20,461 bases of DNA, from the IMG/VR virus record IMGVR_UViG_3300005253_000352, positions 1 through 20,461 of that record. One strand, 5' to 3'. The DNA comes from a virus. Shown piece by piece: positions 14,182 through 20,432 of the stretch. The notes beneath the pieces are model-generated. The model did no database searches. It worked only from the letters and a program-made list of their open reading frames with translations, and was not told where the DNA came from. A program made the translations under genes and the position numbers. Within the stretch, counting starts at the first letter, position 1. Every line of letters begins with the position of its first letter.

Positions 14182-15921
14182 CTACTGCGCTGCTACCTCT
14201 CTTGGCTGCTGAGGAGTATTAGCTTCACTTACCCCCTCCAATAACTTAGGCAACTGTACCAAAGGCTTACCTTGGGTTAGCTGTTTTGGCTTGGTTTCCT
14301 GTCCTGGTAATGCCACTGGGGATGGATTTAATCTCTCTTTAAGCAAGGCAACAGCCCTTTCAATCAACATCATTGACTGTAGTTTCATCAGGTCGGCTTC
14401 CTCTTCATCCTCTATGTCTTCAGCTTCCCGCGCAAGGCTAATACCATCTTCAGAGAGTCCAATAGCGGGGTCCATTCTCTTAGCCTCTTCAAAGTCCATT
14501 TCCCTGATTATGGCATCAGGGTCATCGACACCAAGTATATGCTCAAGCCTCCATCTAGTAGGTAAGTCTTGGGCTGCTTCGTACTGGGCTAGGTTAGCTA
14601 TCTCTTCGGTCTTACTCTGTGACCGTAACTCTATTCTGACACCATACTTATCTGGGTCACCTAGTTTATCAGCGGAATAGGTTTTCTTTCTGCCCATTCC
14701 ACCAACGATTATATCCGGTGAACCTGATTCAAGTTCAACTGCTTTTTTAGCCTGTCGTATCATTAACCGAGCAAGTTGCTGGTCTCCTTGTGCAATAGCC
14801 TTGAGTCGTGGCCCACTGAATTTCTTTCTTATCCCTGCCTGAGCCGTAATCCACACAGCCGATACTGTCTGGCTAACATTACCCAGGTCAATATCATTAA
14901 CGCCACCCATCTGTACTATCTTGCTCAGGTCGGCACGACCAGTGAGGAAAGCATTGTTGATGTCAGGCGTCTGAAGAAGTTGGGGCTGTTCCCCAGCCTT
15001 ATACTTCTTTACCTGACCTGTTGTAGGCACCCCTTTTGCTGGCTTACTGTCTTCTTGGGGTGTTTCTTGGATATAAGGAGGTCGAATTGTCTCAGCGCCC
15101 TTCGTTTGCTCTATAGATGCTGTTCTGTTTAGCTCATCAAGGACTCCCCTGACTAGATACAGTATGTCTTCAGAGTCATGCTCGATATATTCTTTATCCC
15201 GAAGCATGAAACCCGTAGCTGGAGCAGCTATAACAAACGGCGGTTCTCCAAACGGGTTCTTTTGGTCAATAAGAAGATCCCCACCAATATATAGCTCTTT
15301 CCTTTCAGAACTCCACCAGTCATCAACCTGAATATCAACATTGCTGTCGCCATGAAGCGAAGCGCCTTTTTTCTCAAGTTGTTTGGCATATCGCTGTTCA
15401 AGTAACCACTTTGGCCGGAATGTACGGTTATTCACCCAGTTCTGACCATCATTACCATACTCGTAGGAAACATACCGCATATCCATCGGCAGGATGTCAA
15501 TAACATATTTGCCGTCTATAATCTGGGACACCCACCGGACACCAATAAAACTACGGATACAGACATGGCTACACCAAATCTCTTTAAGAGAGGCATGCCA
15601 ACTACTATTGACTAGGAGCTCATCTGCCTCATCACGATTATTGTTGACAAAGCCCTCAATATAAACCCTCGAAGTTGCCGATATATCACCATCAACTATC
15701 GTTTGCCTGAAAGAAGTCATCAGGTCATTGATAACAGTGTTAGCTATTATAGCTGCATACGGCATCGTGACATTGATGACATTATCCATCGGTTTACTGG
15801 GGTCGGACAAGGAAGGCATCACATAGGGGGTATTATAAACCCGTTCCCTAGTCTTATCCATCCGCAGATGCAGAGGGTTCAGTTCTTGCATTCGGTTTTT
15901 AATGAGGGTCAAAGTATCCAT
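14182..15921 (-). CDS. Portal protein (probable), 579 aa
   Basis: It is expected to form the dodecameric ring at one capsid vertex through which DNA is packaged and ejected. The start was chosen at the ATG at 15921 because AAGGAG (15927-15932) overlaps the GTG of the longest frame and lies five bases before this ATG. Portal-like features are: an N-terminal helix-rich wing (KTRERVYNTP, ANTVINDLMTSFRQ), a beta-rich middle (KYVIDILPMDMRYVSYEYG, ELYIGGDLLIDQKNPFGEPP), the stem and crown helices (DILYLVRGVLDELNRTASIE, TVSAVWITAQAGIRKKF), and a C-terminal acidic helix with a Pro/Gln-rich tail. It follows the large terminase gene and precedes capsid genes, the classical place. No unique motif fixes the family, so the call is mainly by size, fold pattern and order. 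Confidence 0.75.
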   Translation of the reverse strand: MDTLTLIKNRMQELNPLHLRMDKTRERVYNTPYVMPSLSDPSKPMDNVINVTMPYAAIIANTVINDLMTSFRQTIVDGDISATSRVYIEGFVNNNRDEADELLVNSSWHASLKEIWCSHVCIRSFIGVRWVSQIIDGKYVIDILPMDMRYVSYEYGNDGQNWVNNRTFRPKWLLEQRYAKQLEKKGASLHGDSNVDIQVDDWWSSERKELYIGGDLLIDQKNPFGEPPFVIAAPATGFMLRDKEYIEHDSEDILYLVRGVLDELNRTASIEQTKGAETIRPPYIQETPQEDSKPAKGVPTTGQVKKYKAGEQPQLLQTPDINNAFLTGRADLSKIVQMGGVNDIDLGNVSQTVSAVWITAQAGIRKKFSGPRLKAIAQGDQQLARLMIRQAKKAVELESGSPDIIVGGMGRKKTYSADKLGDPDKYGVRIELRSQSKTEEIANLAQYEAAQDLPTRWRLEHILGVDDPDAIIREMDFEEAKRMDPAIGLSEDGISLAREAEDIEDEEEADLMKLQSMMLIERAVALLKERLNPSPVALPGQETKPKQLTQGKPLVQLPKLLEGVSEANTPQQPREVAAQ

Positions 15922-15930
15922 AGACACTCC

Positions 15931-15963
15931 TTATTTCTTTGGCTTCTTCTGGTGCTTTCCCAT
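15931..15963 (-). CDS. Possible 10-residue basic peptide MGKHQKKPKK
   Basis: Between the DUF2283 and portal genes, the start module AGGAGAATAAAATG (15961-15974) begins a frame of only ten codons, ending one base before the portal's Shine-Dalgarno site. The same module starts the DUF2283 gene. The peptide is strongly basic. It may be a real micropeptide, a coupling device that brings ribosomes to the portal start, or the remnant of a duplicated start region. Coding is unproven. Confidence 0.3.
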   Translation of the reverse strand: MGKHQKKPKK

Positions 15964-15976
15964 TTTATTCTCCTTT

Positions 15977-16225
15977 TTAATATACCTTGACCCCAAGACC
16001 CACCAATATCCTCTTTATGGTTTCAACCTCTGGTAGTCCTTCTAGTTTGACCCCATCACTTACCGCAAGCAAATCCACGCCTACTACCTTTCCGGGGTTC
16101 AGGGTACGGTCAATAAGACGGTTATCGTCAAGTTCCTCGCTGTAACCTATCGGTTCATCAAGTAATTGAATGTAGATAGCATCCGCTGTTGGGTCAGTCT
16201 CTACACGTAACATTTTATTCTCCAT
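15977..16225 (-). CDS. DUF2283 family protein, 82 aa
   Basis: The stretch LRVETDPTADAIYIQLLDEP, then SEELDDNRLIDRTLNPGKVVGVDLLAVSDG, is the full DUF2283 pattern (V.YDP.ADALYI.L.......E..D......D....G..VGIE.L..S). The family is a small beta protein, common in bacteria and often near toxin-antitoxin or mobile genes, of unknown function. The last 25 residues (LEGLPEVETIKRILVGLGVKVY) extend the domain with a helix. Two ATGs are possible, at 16225 and 16213, each preceded by GGAG and AATAAA, so translation may begin at either. The first Shine-Dalgarno site overlaps the large terminase stop. Its position between terminase and portal is unusual for the family and hints at a packaging-related use in this phage. 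Confidence 0.8.
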   Translation of the reverse strand: MENKMLRVETDPTADAIYIQLLDEPIGYSEELDDNRLIDRTLNPGKVVGVDLLAVSDGVKLEGLPEVETIKRILVGLGVKVY

Positions 16226-16236
16226 TTTATTCTCCT
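16211..16236 (-). repeat. Tandem duplicated ribosome-binding/start module
   Basis: GGAGAATAAAATG occurs twice in a row (16211-16223 and 16223-16236), giving two in-frame starts for the DUF2283 gene four codons apart, and a third copy lies at 15961-15974 before the ten-codon frame. The copies are identical over 13 bases. This looks like a small start cassette copied locally. Confidence 0.7.
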
Positions 16237-17494
16237 AATAATTTGTTGCTGGTATATCGGGCCCGTGGTATGGAGGCTCATAACCCTCGACCCCGTATCT
16301 TCTCGCTGACATTCCATGGCTGAAATAGTGGGTAGTATCATTTGAAATCCACTCTCTGCCGTTTGCAATCCTCGTGATATAGCGAAAATTCCTTTGTTCC
16401 TTGATGCAATCAGGAGAATTTACTGTCCAGTGTTGCAGGTACTCGTTAACCTTCAGGTGTCCGTATCTAGCACTATCTTTACCTTTCTCAGAAGGTTTGA
16501 CATAATAACCCTTTTCCTGTAAAAACGCTATACTTTTTGCATCTTCACAGTCAGCAGTTATTAAGTCGGTATGCTTCCGTACTTTCGCCAAGTCCATTTC
16601 CCGCGCCAAAACATCATTACCCCAGTTAATCCCCCACAGAACTTGCTCGGAATATAAATTGGAGCCGATAATGACATTCTTAACCAGCACAGTCGGATCA
16701 GTATAACCAAAGTCGAGGCCGTAAAAATAATCACCGTCCGGCAGTTTGGGAACTATCTGGGTTTCCTGGTCAAAGATGGGATATACCAGACCTTCAATAT
16801 TTCCAGTCTCACCTTCCCCGTAAATCCTCCACCAGTTCGGGTCGTTCTTATGGGACTCTATCTTCTCCACAACAACATCAGGCAAGACATCCCTGGCATC
16901 CAGATAGGTCGAGTGAATATACTTGTTATGCTTCTTGTCATGTATCCAGCCAGGTAATATATCATCCCCTGACTCGTACTCATGCACCCAGAACTCACTG
17001 ACAGGATTCCAGTCAACGATTGTAAATAGTCTAGTTCTCGAATCTAACTGGTCGGCAGTTTTCCAAGGGATGTTATTACCCTCATTGATAAACAATACAT
17101 CCCGTCTGGGACCATGAACCTTACCGGAATCATCGGCGCCGAAAAACTCAATCATGCCCTTCCACTCCGGTCTCTGATATGTGAACTCCGTTGACCGCCA
17201 GTTCGGGTTGGATTTATTGGCAACCTCACCGAGAATAGTGAAAAAGTCTGTTATCGCACCCCGTTTGAGATGAGGAAGAGACTCAGACACCACCGATATT
17301 CTCAGTGGCTCCACGGCTTTTTCGGCAAGCCAGATTAGAAACTGTAATATGCTATAGGTCTTTGAACTTGATGTCCCCCCTTGATGTAGAGCACGAAGAT
17401 AGCCTTCAAGCCAAGCATCCAAGGTTTCGTTGAATACCTTGGTGTAACGGAAATCCAAGGCATCCGTGTTTGGTTTTACCGCGGAACCTGTCAT
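16235..17494 (-). CDS. terL: Terminase large subunit (ATPase and nuclease), 419 aa
   Basis: The motor that pumps DNA into the prohead and cuts it. Visible motifs, numbered from the ATG at 17494: a variant Walker A GGTSSSKT (39-46), Walker B VLFINEGN (133-140) with the catalytic Glu138, a coupling motif DWNP (161-164), then the RNase H-like nuclease with GLDFGYTDPT (Asp261) and ITADCEDAKS (Asp315). This is the PBSX-like Terminase_3 type. In the third nuclease motif, usually DAxRY, the sequence is HGMSARRYG, with Ser in place of the expected Asp. The frame extends upstream to a TTG at 17542, but GAGGGG lies four bases before the ATG at 17494, so I use that. It follows the small subunit and DUF1353 genes and precedes the portal. 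Confidence 0.93.
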   Translation of the reverse strand: MTGSAVKPNTDALDFRYTKVFNETLDAWLEGYLRALHQGGTSSSKTYSILQFLIWLAEKAVEPLRISVVSESLPHLKRGAITDFFTILGEVANKSNPNWRSTEFTYQRPEWKGMIEFFGADDSGKVHGPRRDVLFINEGNNIPWKTADQLDSRTRLFTIVDWNPVSEFWVHEYESGDDILPGWIHDKKHNKYIHSTYLDARDVLPDVVVEKIESHKNDPNWWRIYGEGETGNIEGLVYPIFDQETQIVPKLPDGDYFYGLDFGYTDPTVLVKNVIIGSNLYSEQVLWGINWGNDVLAREMDLAKVRKHTDLITADCEDAKSIAFLQEKGYYVKPSEKGKDSARYGHLKVNEYLQHWTVNSPDCIKEQRNFRYITRIANGREWISNDTTHYFSHGMSARRYGVEGYEPPYHGPDIPATNY

Positions 17495-17495
17495 A

Positions 17496-17626
17496 TTACC
17501 CCTCAAAGAATGACTCAAGTAATGCCTTGAGCATATCACCAAAGAAAAGGATGGCTAAGAATAAGAGTAATCCACCAAAGAGAACTAACACAATCAAATC
17601 CAAAACAACTTGCCCAGATACTTCAT
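17496..17626 (-). pseudogene. Single-span membrane peptide, frame broken by one base in a T run
   Basis: A strong site (GGAGGA, then ATG overlapping the DUF1353 stop as ATGA) begins a frame that stops after ten codons (MKYLGKLFWI). In the -1 frame the same DNA continues with a very hydrophobic stretch (LIVLVLFGGLLLFLAILFF) and a short amphipathic tail, ending with TAA just before the terminase Shine-Dalgarno/ATG. One more T in the TTTT run at 17602-17605 would join the two into a 43-residue protein with one membrane helix. It may be a sequencing error, a true frameshift mutation, or a -1 recoding event; no classical slippery heptamer is present. A holin-like or other membrane role is conceivable but unproven. 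Confidence 0.45.
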
Positions 17627-18024
17627 CGCTTCCTCCAGGCCACCCACCCACCTATCCGCACCGCAGCCCACATAGCCCACCGCTTCCACTCTTTGACACC
17701 ACTATCTGCCATGCCATCGAGAAAACAAAGGTCAGCTTCAGACCGGGTAAATTCGCACCGGGGAGAAGCGTTGGGAGTCTCGTAGTTGCCTTGGTATAGA
17801 GCATCATGGATAACAGCAGCCTTATTCTGGAGACCCAGCTTCTCGATGATTATTCTTAATAGCCGAGGTATGGAGGCAAAGTCAGTCTCAAATCCACGCT
17901 TGACTCGAATCTCAATATACTTCCTCTTCCACAGATAGGTGAAATCAAAGTATAGCTTAAAGCGTTTCCCCTTGACCTCGACAACAAGCGGAGTTAGAAA
18001 ACTATTCCTGTTTCTCTTCAGCAT
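17623..18024 (-). CDS. DUF1353 family protein, 133 aa
   Basis: The family signature is clear: GFETDFASIPR (about 44-53), then KAAVIHDALYQ (68-78), RSEADLCFLDGM (94-105) and the helical end WAMWAAVRIGGWVAW. DUF1353 proteins are small phage proteins, frequent near lysis and tail genes. The conserved Asp, His-Asp and Arg/Asp residues suggest a metal or catalytic site, but no activity is established to my knowledge. The longest frame starts at a TTG at 18048; I prefer the ATG at 18024, six bases after GAGG, which gives a 23-base overlap with the end of the terminase small subunit gene. Position between the two terminase genes is unusual. Confidence 0.85.
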   Translation of the reverse strand: MLKRNRNSFLTPLVVEVKGKRFKLYFDFTYLWKRKYIEIRVKRGFETDFASIPRLLRIIIEKLGLQNKAAVIHDALYQGNYETPNASPRCEFTRSEADLCFLDGMADSGVKEWKRWAMWAAVRIGGWVAWRKR

Positions 18025-18613
18025 CTCCAACCTCTTTTCGTCCACCAATTAACTTCCGGGTCCGGTCACCAATCTGTTCCAGCTTCTCAAGCACACTGCC
18101 ATCAGTGAAATAATTATTGATTACCCTGTTGTCTTGTGTTACGCCCTCATTGGTGCGAAGCTGCTTCCCCATAAGATTCAACTCGTGGATACTCTCTACC
18201 GGGTTGAGTAACTTGACCTTGATATTTCTGTGCTTGACGGGATTTTTAACACCTACCGTATACTCATCAATGGTGACCTCTTTTACTGCCGGCATATTTC
18301 TGATTGCTTCCAGGTCTATCTCCCCATTCTCATCCAAACAGTTGCCAACCATCCCCCGAGCTATTAACGAAAGCTTCTCCTTCCTCTCCCTGACACTCAT
18401 CACTATCGGACTCTCAGCCTCATCCCATAAACTCTTGAGATACGCCTTTACTTTTGGACGCCGCAATATCACACTGGCATGTTTACCAGCCAGATGTGAC
18501 GAATATCCGGCAAAGATTACCGACAGCCCCGGCCTCTTTCCCAGTGTCTTGAAATAATGGGCAGCGAAAGTCCTCTCTCGCTCCGTTAATCCATCTTCCA
18601 GAACTCCAGTCAT
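18002..18613 (-). CDS. terS: Terminase small subunit, 203 aa
   Basis: It recognises the phage packaging site and hands DNA to the large subunit. The N-terminus LTERERTFAAHYFKTLGKRP, then IFAGYSSHLAGKHASVILRRPKVKAYL, is the Terminase_2-like pattern (LT..E..F...Y...GN...A...AGYS...A...A..LL..P.V..YL), with the helix-turn-helix in the first 60 residues. The middle (SPIVMSVRERKEKLSLIARG) continues as the typical oligomerisation helices, then a beta segment (VKEVTIDEYTVG, HRNIKVKLLNPVESIHELNL) and a charged tail. It lies upstream of the large subunit, separated by DUF1353 and the broken membrane gene. GAGGAG, ten bases upstream, lies inside the end of the preceding gene. Confidence 0.85.
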   Translation of the reverse strand: MTGVLEDGLTERERTFAAHYFKTLGKRPGLSVIFAGYSSHLAGKHASVILRRPKVKAYLKSLWDEAESPIVMSVRERKEKLSLIARGMVGNCLDENGEIDLEAIRNMPAVKEVTIDEYTVGVKNPVKHRNIKVKLLNPVESIHELNLMGKQLRTNEGVTQDNRVINNYFTDGSVLEKLEQIGDRTRKLIGGRKEVGDAEEKQE

Positions 18614-18616
18614 AAC

Positions 18617-18961
18617 CTATTGCTCCTCTATCAATGGCTCTACTTTGTAATGACCTGAATAGATATGATGCTCCTCACCCTTTATCACTACACCCATTTC
18701 AGAGAAAGAATGTAGTATCTGGTCACAAGTTATTTCTAGATTTACTGTTGGCTCATTTGCATACTTTAATATATGTTGTAAGGTTTCCCGTATCTCTTCT
18801 CGTTTAGTTGCCACAACAATTATCTCCTTTTCATTCAAATCAAAACACCCCTTATGAGAAAGAGCATTCCGCTCCACCTTCCCTTGTTTCTGAAAACTGT
18901 AAACGGGGTCGTTGCAAAATCTGCACTTCCCAACGGTTTTTGCCTTTCCTTGCTTTGCCAT
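18617..18961 (-). CDS. Unknown protein with N-terminal zinc finger, 114 aa
   Basis: The N-terminus is basic and carries CRFCNDPVYS (Cys13, Cys16) and later SHKGCFDLNE, together forming a probable CxxC...HxxC zinc finger. A helical part follows (TKREEIRETLQHILKYANEP), then a beta-like end GVVIKGEEHHIYSG and the tail VEPLIEEQ. The tail and the GVVIK segment are shared, also at nucleotide level, with the next gene upstream. Its ATG overlaps that gene's stop as TAATG. The codons for the final EE supply the GAGGAG Shine-Dalgarno site of the terminase small subunit. I recognise no family. Confidence 0.6.
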   Translation of the reverse strand: MAKQGKAKTVGKCRFCNDPVYSFQKQGKVERNALSHKGCFDLNEKEIIVVATKREEIRETLQHILKYANEPTVNLEITCDQILHSFSEMGVVIKGEEHHIYSGHYKVEPLIEEQ

Positions 18962-19206
18962 TATCCCTCCTTAATCAACGGCTCTACTAATACATAGCCT
19001 ACTTGGAGCATATCCATCTGTGCGTGCCTAGCACACTCAAGCTCGTACTCTTTATTCTTTTCAGAAACATAGACAAGTTCAGGTAAATCCCTCTCCATCT
19101 TTATCACTACCCCTATAATACGGAACTCCCCCATCGCTTCTGCTTTAGATAAGTCTCCCGCTTTATACCCATCAAGAACATCTATAAAATCAGTTTGCTT
19201 GCTCAC
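18961..19206 (-). CDS. Unknown small protein sharing a tail module with its neighbour, 81 aa
   Basis: Two GTG codons in a row could start the protein (19209, 19206); the second lies five bases after GGAGGT and is preferred. The sequence starts [20 protein letters not shown], helical, followed by [18 protein letters not shown] and a hydrophobic end [11 protein letters not shown]. There are no cysteine pairs apart from a single Cys, and no enzyme motif. The GVVIK and VEPLI-(E/K)-E pieces recur in the next gene, suggesting a duplicated module. The codons for KEG give the AAGGAGG Shine-Dalgarno site of that next gene. It overlaps the end of the HNH gene by 17 bases. I do not recognise it. Confidence 0.55.
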   Translation of the reverse strand: MSKQTDFIDVLDGYKAGDLSKAEAMGEFRIIGVVIKMERDLPELVYVSEKNKEYELECARHAQMDMLQVGYVLVEPLIKEG

Positions 19207-19570
19207 CACCTACCTCCGCTTCCAGTATCGCAATACGCCTTTCCAAGAACTTAATTCTGTTCTCTAGCACAGTTATCTGCTTATGCCTGTCGTCTGTCAC
19301 TAATTGTAGATTCTCTAAACGATTGTCATCCTTAATGCCATTTAAGTGATGTATTAACTCCCACGAATGAAGACACCTGCCTAAATGCCTTGCCATAACT
19401 AATCGGTGTTCGGCAACATAACCTATGTGATTTACCATAGGATAAAAGAAATCATCGGGGTAAATCCTCACAACAATATATGAGCCGTGTTGTGTCTTAC
19501 CACCCTTCCAATTATAATGGTCTACACCAAATCTCTTGCGTTTCTCTATATGCTCAGCCGTTTGCTTCAT
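19190..19570 (-). CDS. HNH endonuclease with C-terminal coiled coil, 126 aa
   Basis: The central part [20 protein letters not shown], then [22 protein letters not shown] (about residues 50-91), is the HNH_3-type domain: the EHR helix, the HH catalytic pair, and the N-G-x-x-x-D-N-R and N-L motif. Before it comes a typical beta opening ([20 protein letters not shown]). After it a leucine/isoleucine heptad segment ([20 protein letters not shown]) suggests a short coiled coil for pairing. It could be a free-standing homing endonuclease; HNH proteins near terminase genes can also assist DNA cutting during packaging in some phages. GGGAGG lies about 8 bases before the ATG. It overlaps genes on both sides. 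Confidence 0.88.
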   Translation of the reverse strand: MKQTAEHIEKRKRFGVDHYNWKGGKTQHGSYIVVRIYPDDFFYPMVNHIGYVAEHRLVMARHLGRCLHSWELIHHLNGIKDDNRLENLQLVTDDRHKQITVLENRIKFLERRIAILEAEVGGEQAN

Positions 19571-19964
19571 CTACTAGAGCCTCCCCATTGGGCAATCTCA
19601 ACCCTTCCGAGTGGAGAAAGATGCATGACTGCTCTGCCAAAACAAGGTAGGGTTTCTTTCTATATTCTGTTAATTCCTCGAATGGATTGATAGTAGATAC
19701 CCCTGACCTCATCATATCCCATAGATATGCGTTTCTAGCTATCCCTTCCCTGAGCTCTTCTTGCTTGGTCAGAGGCTTTACTGTCGCCCTGATTTCCTCT
19801 ACCTCATCCTCATAAACATGCTCTAAAACTACGGGCGTTCCCGTATCTGCATAAACTGTGCTATCATGGGTCGCCCAGAATTTGCGCTCCTCATCTTCAT
19901 TTGTAAATTGCGGTATCCCATTCTCAAACAATGTCTCTTTTGTTATCTCTTCTCTAGCTGCCAT
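19554..19964 (-). CDS. Protein with CopG-antitoxin-like N-terminal motif, 136 aa
   Basis: Residues about 14-40 ([20 protein letters not shown], then DSTVYADT) match the IP-x-F-x-x-E-x-E-E-x-x-FW-x-x-H-D-S pattern of CopG-type/BrnA-related antitoxins. The usual ribbon-helix-helix that follows is not seen. Instead come an acidic segment with EDEVEEIRA, encoded by a 30-bp stretch identical to one in the giant virion gene, and a helical end ([39 protein letters not shown]) of a kind I associate with small phage proteins. No toxin partner is adjacent. The ATG overlaps the preceding gene by 11 bases. It may be an antitoxin-derived phage protein or a chance likeness. Confidence 0.55.
   Translation of the reverse strand: MAAREEITKETLFENGIPQFTNEDEERKFWATHDSTVYADTGTPVVLEHVYEDEVEEIRATVKPLTKQEELREGIARNAYLWDMMRSGVSTINPFEELTEYRKKPYLVLAEQSCIFLHSEGLRLPNGEALVDEANG
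19784..19813 (-). repeat. 30-bp exact repeat, copy 2 (inside the antitoxin-like gene)
   Basis: Identical to 7410-7439 in the giant gene, same strand and frame, encoding EDEVEEIRA. Bases at both borders differ, so the identity is confined to the 30 bases. Confidence 0.85.
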
Positions 19965-20217
19965 AGTTCCCCATTAGAGTCCTTGTGCTGCCAATATGTC
20001 CCTCCAAGTCTCTATGCTCACGAAACAATCTCCTCGCAGCACCATAGGTCACTCCAAATGTTCTGTGCTGCCAATGACCATCCACTTGACGTTCAACAGT
20101 ATAAGGATGACCAACAAATCCCTCTGGTATCTCAAGTAAGCATAACTTTACCTCAGTGCCCCCTGGTTGCCTGTACCGCTCCATAAGTATTTGTTCAACT
20201 ATTATTTCATTTGCCAT
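19954..20217 (-). CDS. Unknown small protein, 87 aa
   Basis: The frame has an excellent Shine-Dalgarno site (GAGGAGGG four bases before the ATG) and overlaps the next gene. The protein is a mixture of strands and helices: EIIVEQILMERYRQPGGTEV, then LCLLEIPEGFVGHPYTVERQ, HRTFGVTYGAARRLFREHRD. Its VERQVDGHWQHRTFGVTYGAA part is reminiscent of small phage beta-hairpin proteins, but I cannot name a family. There is one cysteine and no metal site. Being at the beginning of the small-gene cluster before the terminase genes, it may belong to the late-early boundary; that is inference. Confidence 0.6.
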   Translation of the reverse strand: MANEIIVEQILMERYRQPGGTEVKLCLLEIPEGFVGHPYTVERQVDGHWQHRTFGVTYGAARRLFREHRDLEGHIGSTRTLMGNYGS

Positions 20218-20227
20218 TTACCCTCCT

Positions 20228-20353
20228 CTAGTTTAGACCAAATACGATGATGTGAAACCGCGTTTCGTAAATACACATCAGCTTGAAATAAGTAGCTGTC
20301 TTTATGCCTATCCCGTAGATAACTAATTTTTCAAGATTTACTTGGGCTGTCAT
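20228..20353 (-). CDS. Unknown small protein, 41 aa
   Basis: A short frame from an ATG with GGGAAGG about four bases upstream to a TAG that lies beside the Shine-Dalgarno site of the next gene. It starts MTAQVNLEKLVIYGIGIKTA and continues with alternating hydrophobic and aromatic residues (TYFKLMCIYETRFHIIVFGLN), possibly a membrane-touching or beta peptide. The ATG overlaps an upstream TGA as ATGA. There is no known motif. Coding is supported only by the start signals and packing. Confidence 0.45.
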   Translation of the reverse strand: MTAQVNLEKLVIYGIGIKTATYFKLMCIYETRFHIIVFGLN

Positions 20354-20430
20354 TTACCTTCCCTTTTTCGAAACCTAGTCAAAAATTCAAGCGGTGCTCA
20401 ATCATACTGTTCTTCAGCCTCTCAAACTGG
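20350..20430 (-). pseudogene. 3' end of an upstream gene, frame broken in a T run
   Basis: One frame reads ERLKNSMIEHRLNF and stops at 20379; another ends with FLTRFRKREGK and a TGA that overlaps the next ATG (ATGA). One extra T in the T run at 20381-20385 would join them into one C-terminus with a plausible charged helix. The frame is open to the right edge only through the artificial poly-G/C run, so nothing can be said of the rest of the gene. Confidence 0.3.
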
Positions 20431-20432
20431 CA

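Noticed and set aside
17492-17542. TTG start for the terminase large subunit, adding 16 residues
   Set aside because: The added residues have no ribosome site and overlap the membrane-peptide region; the ATG at 17494 follows GAGGGG.
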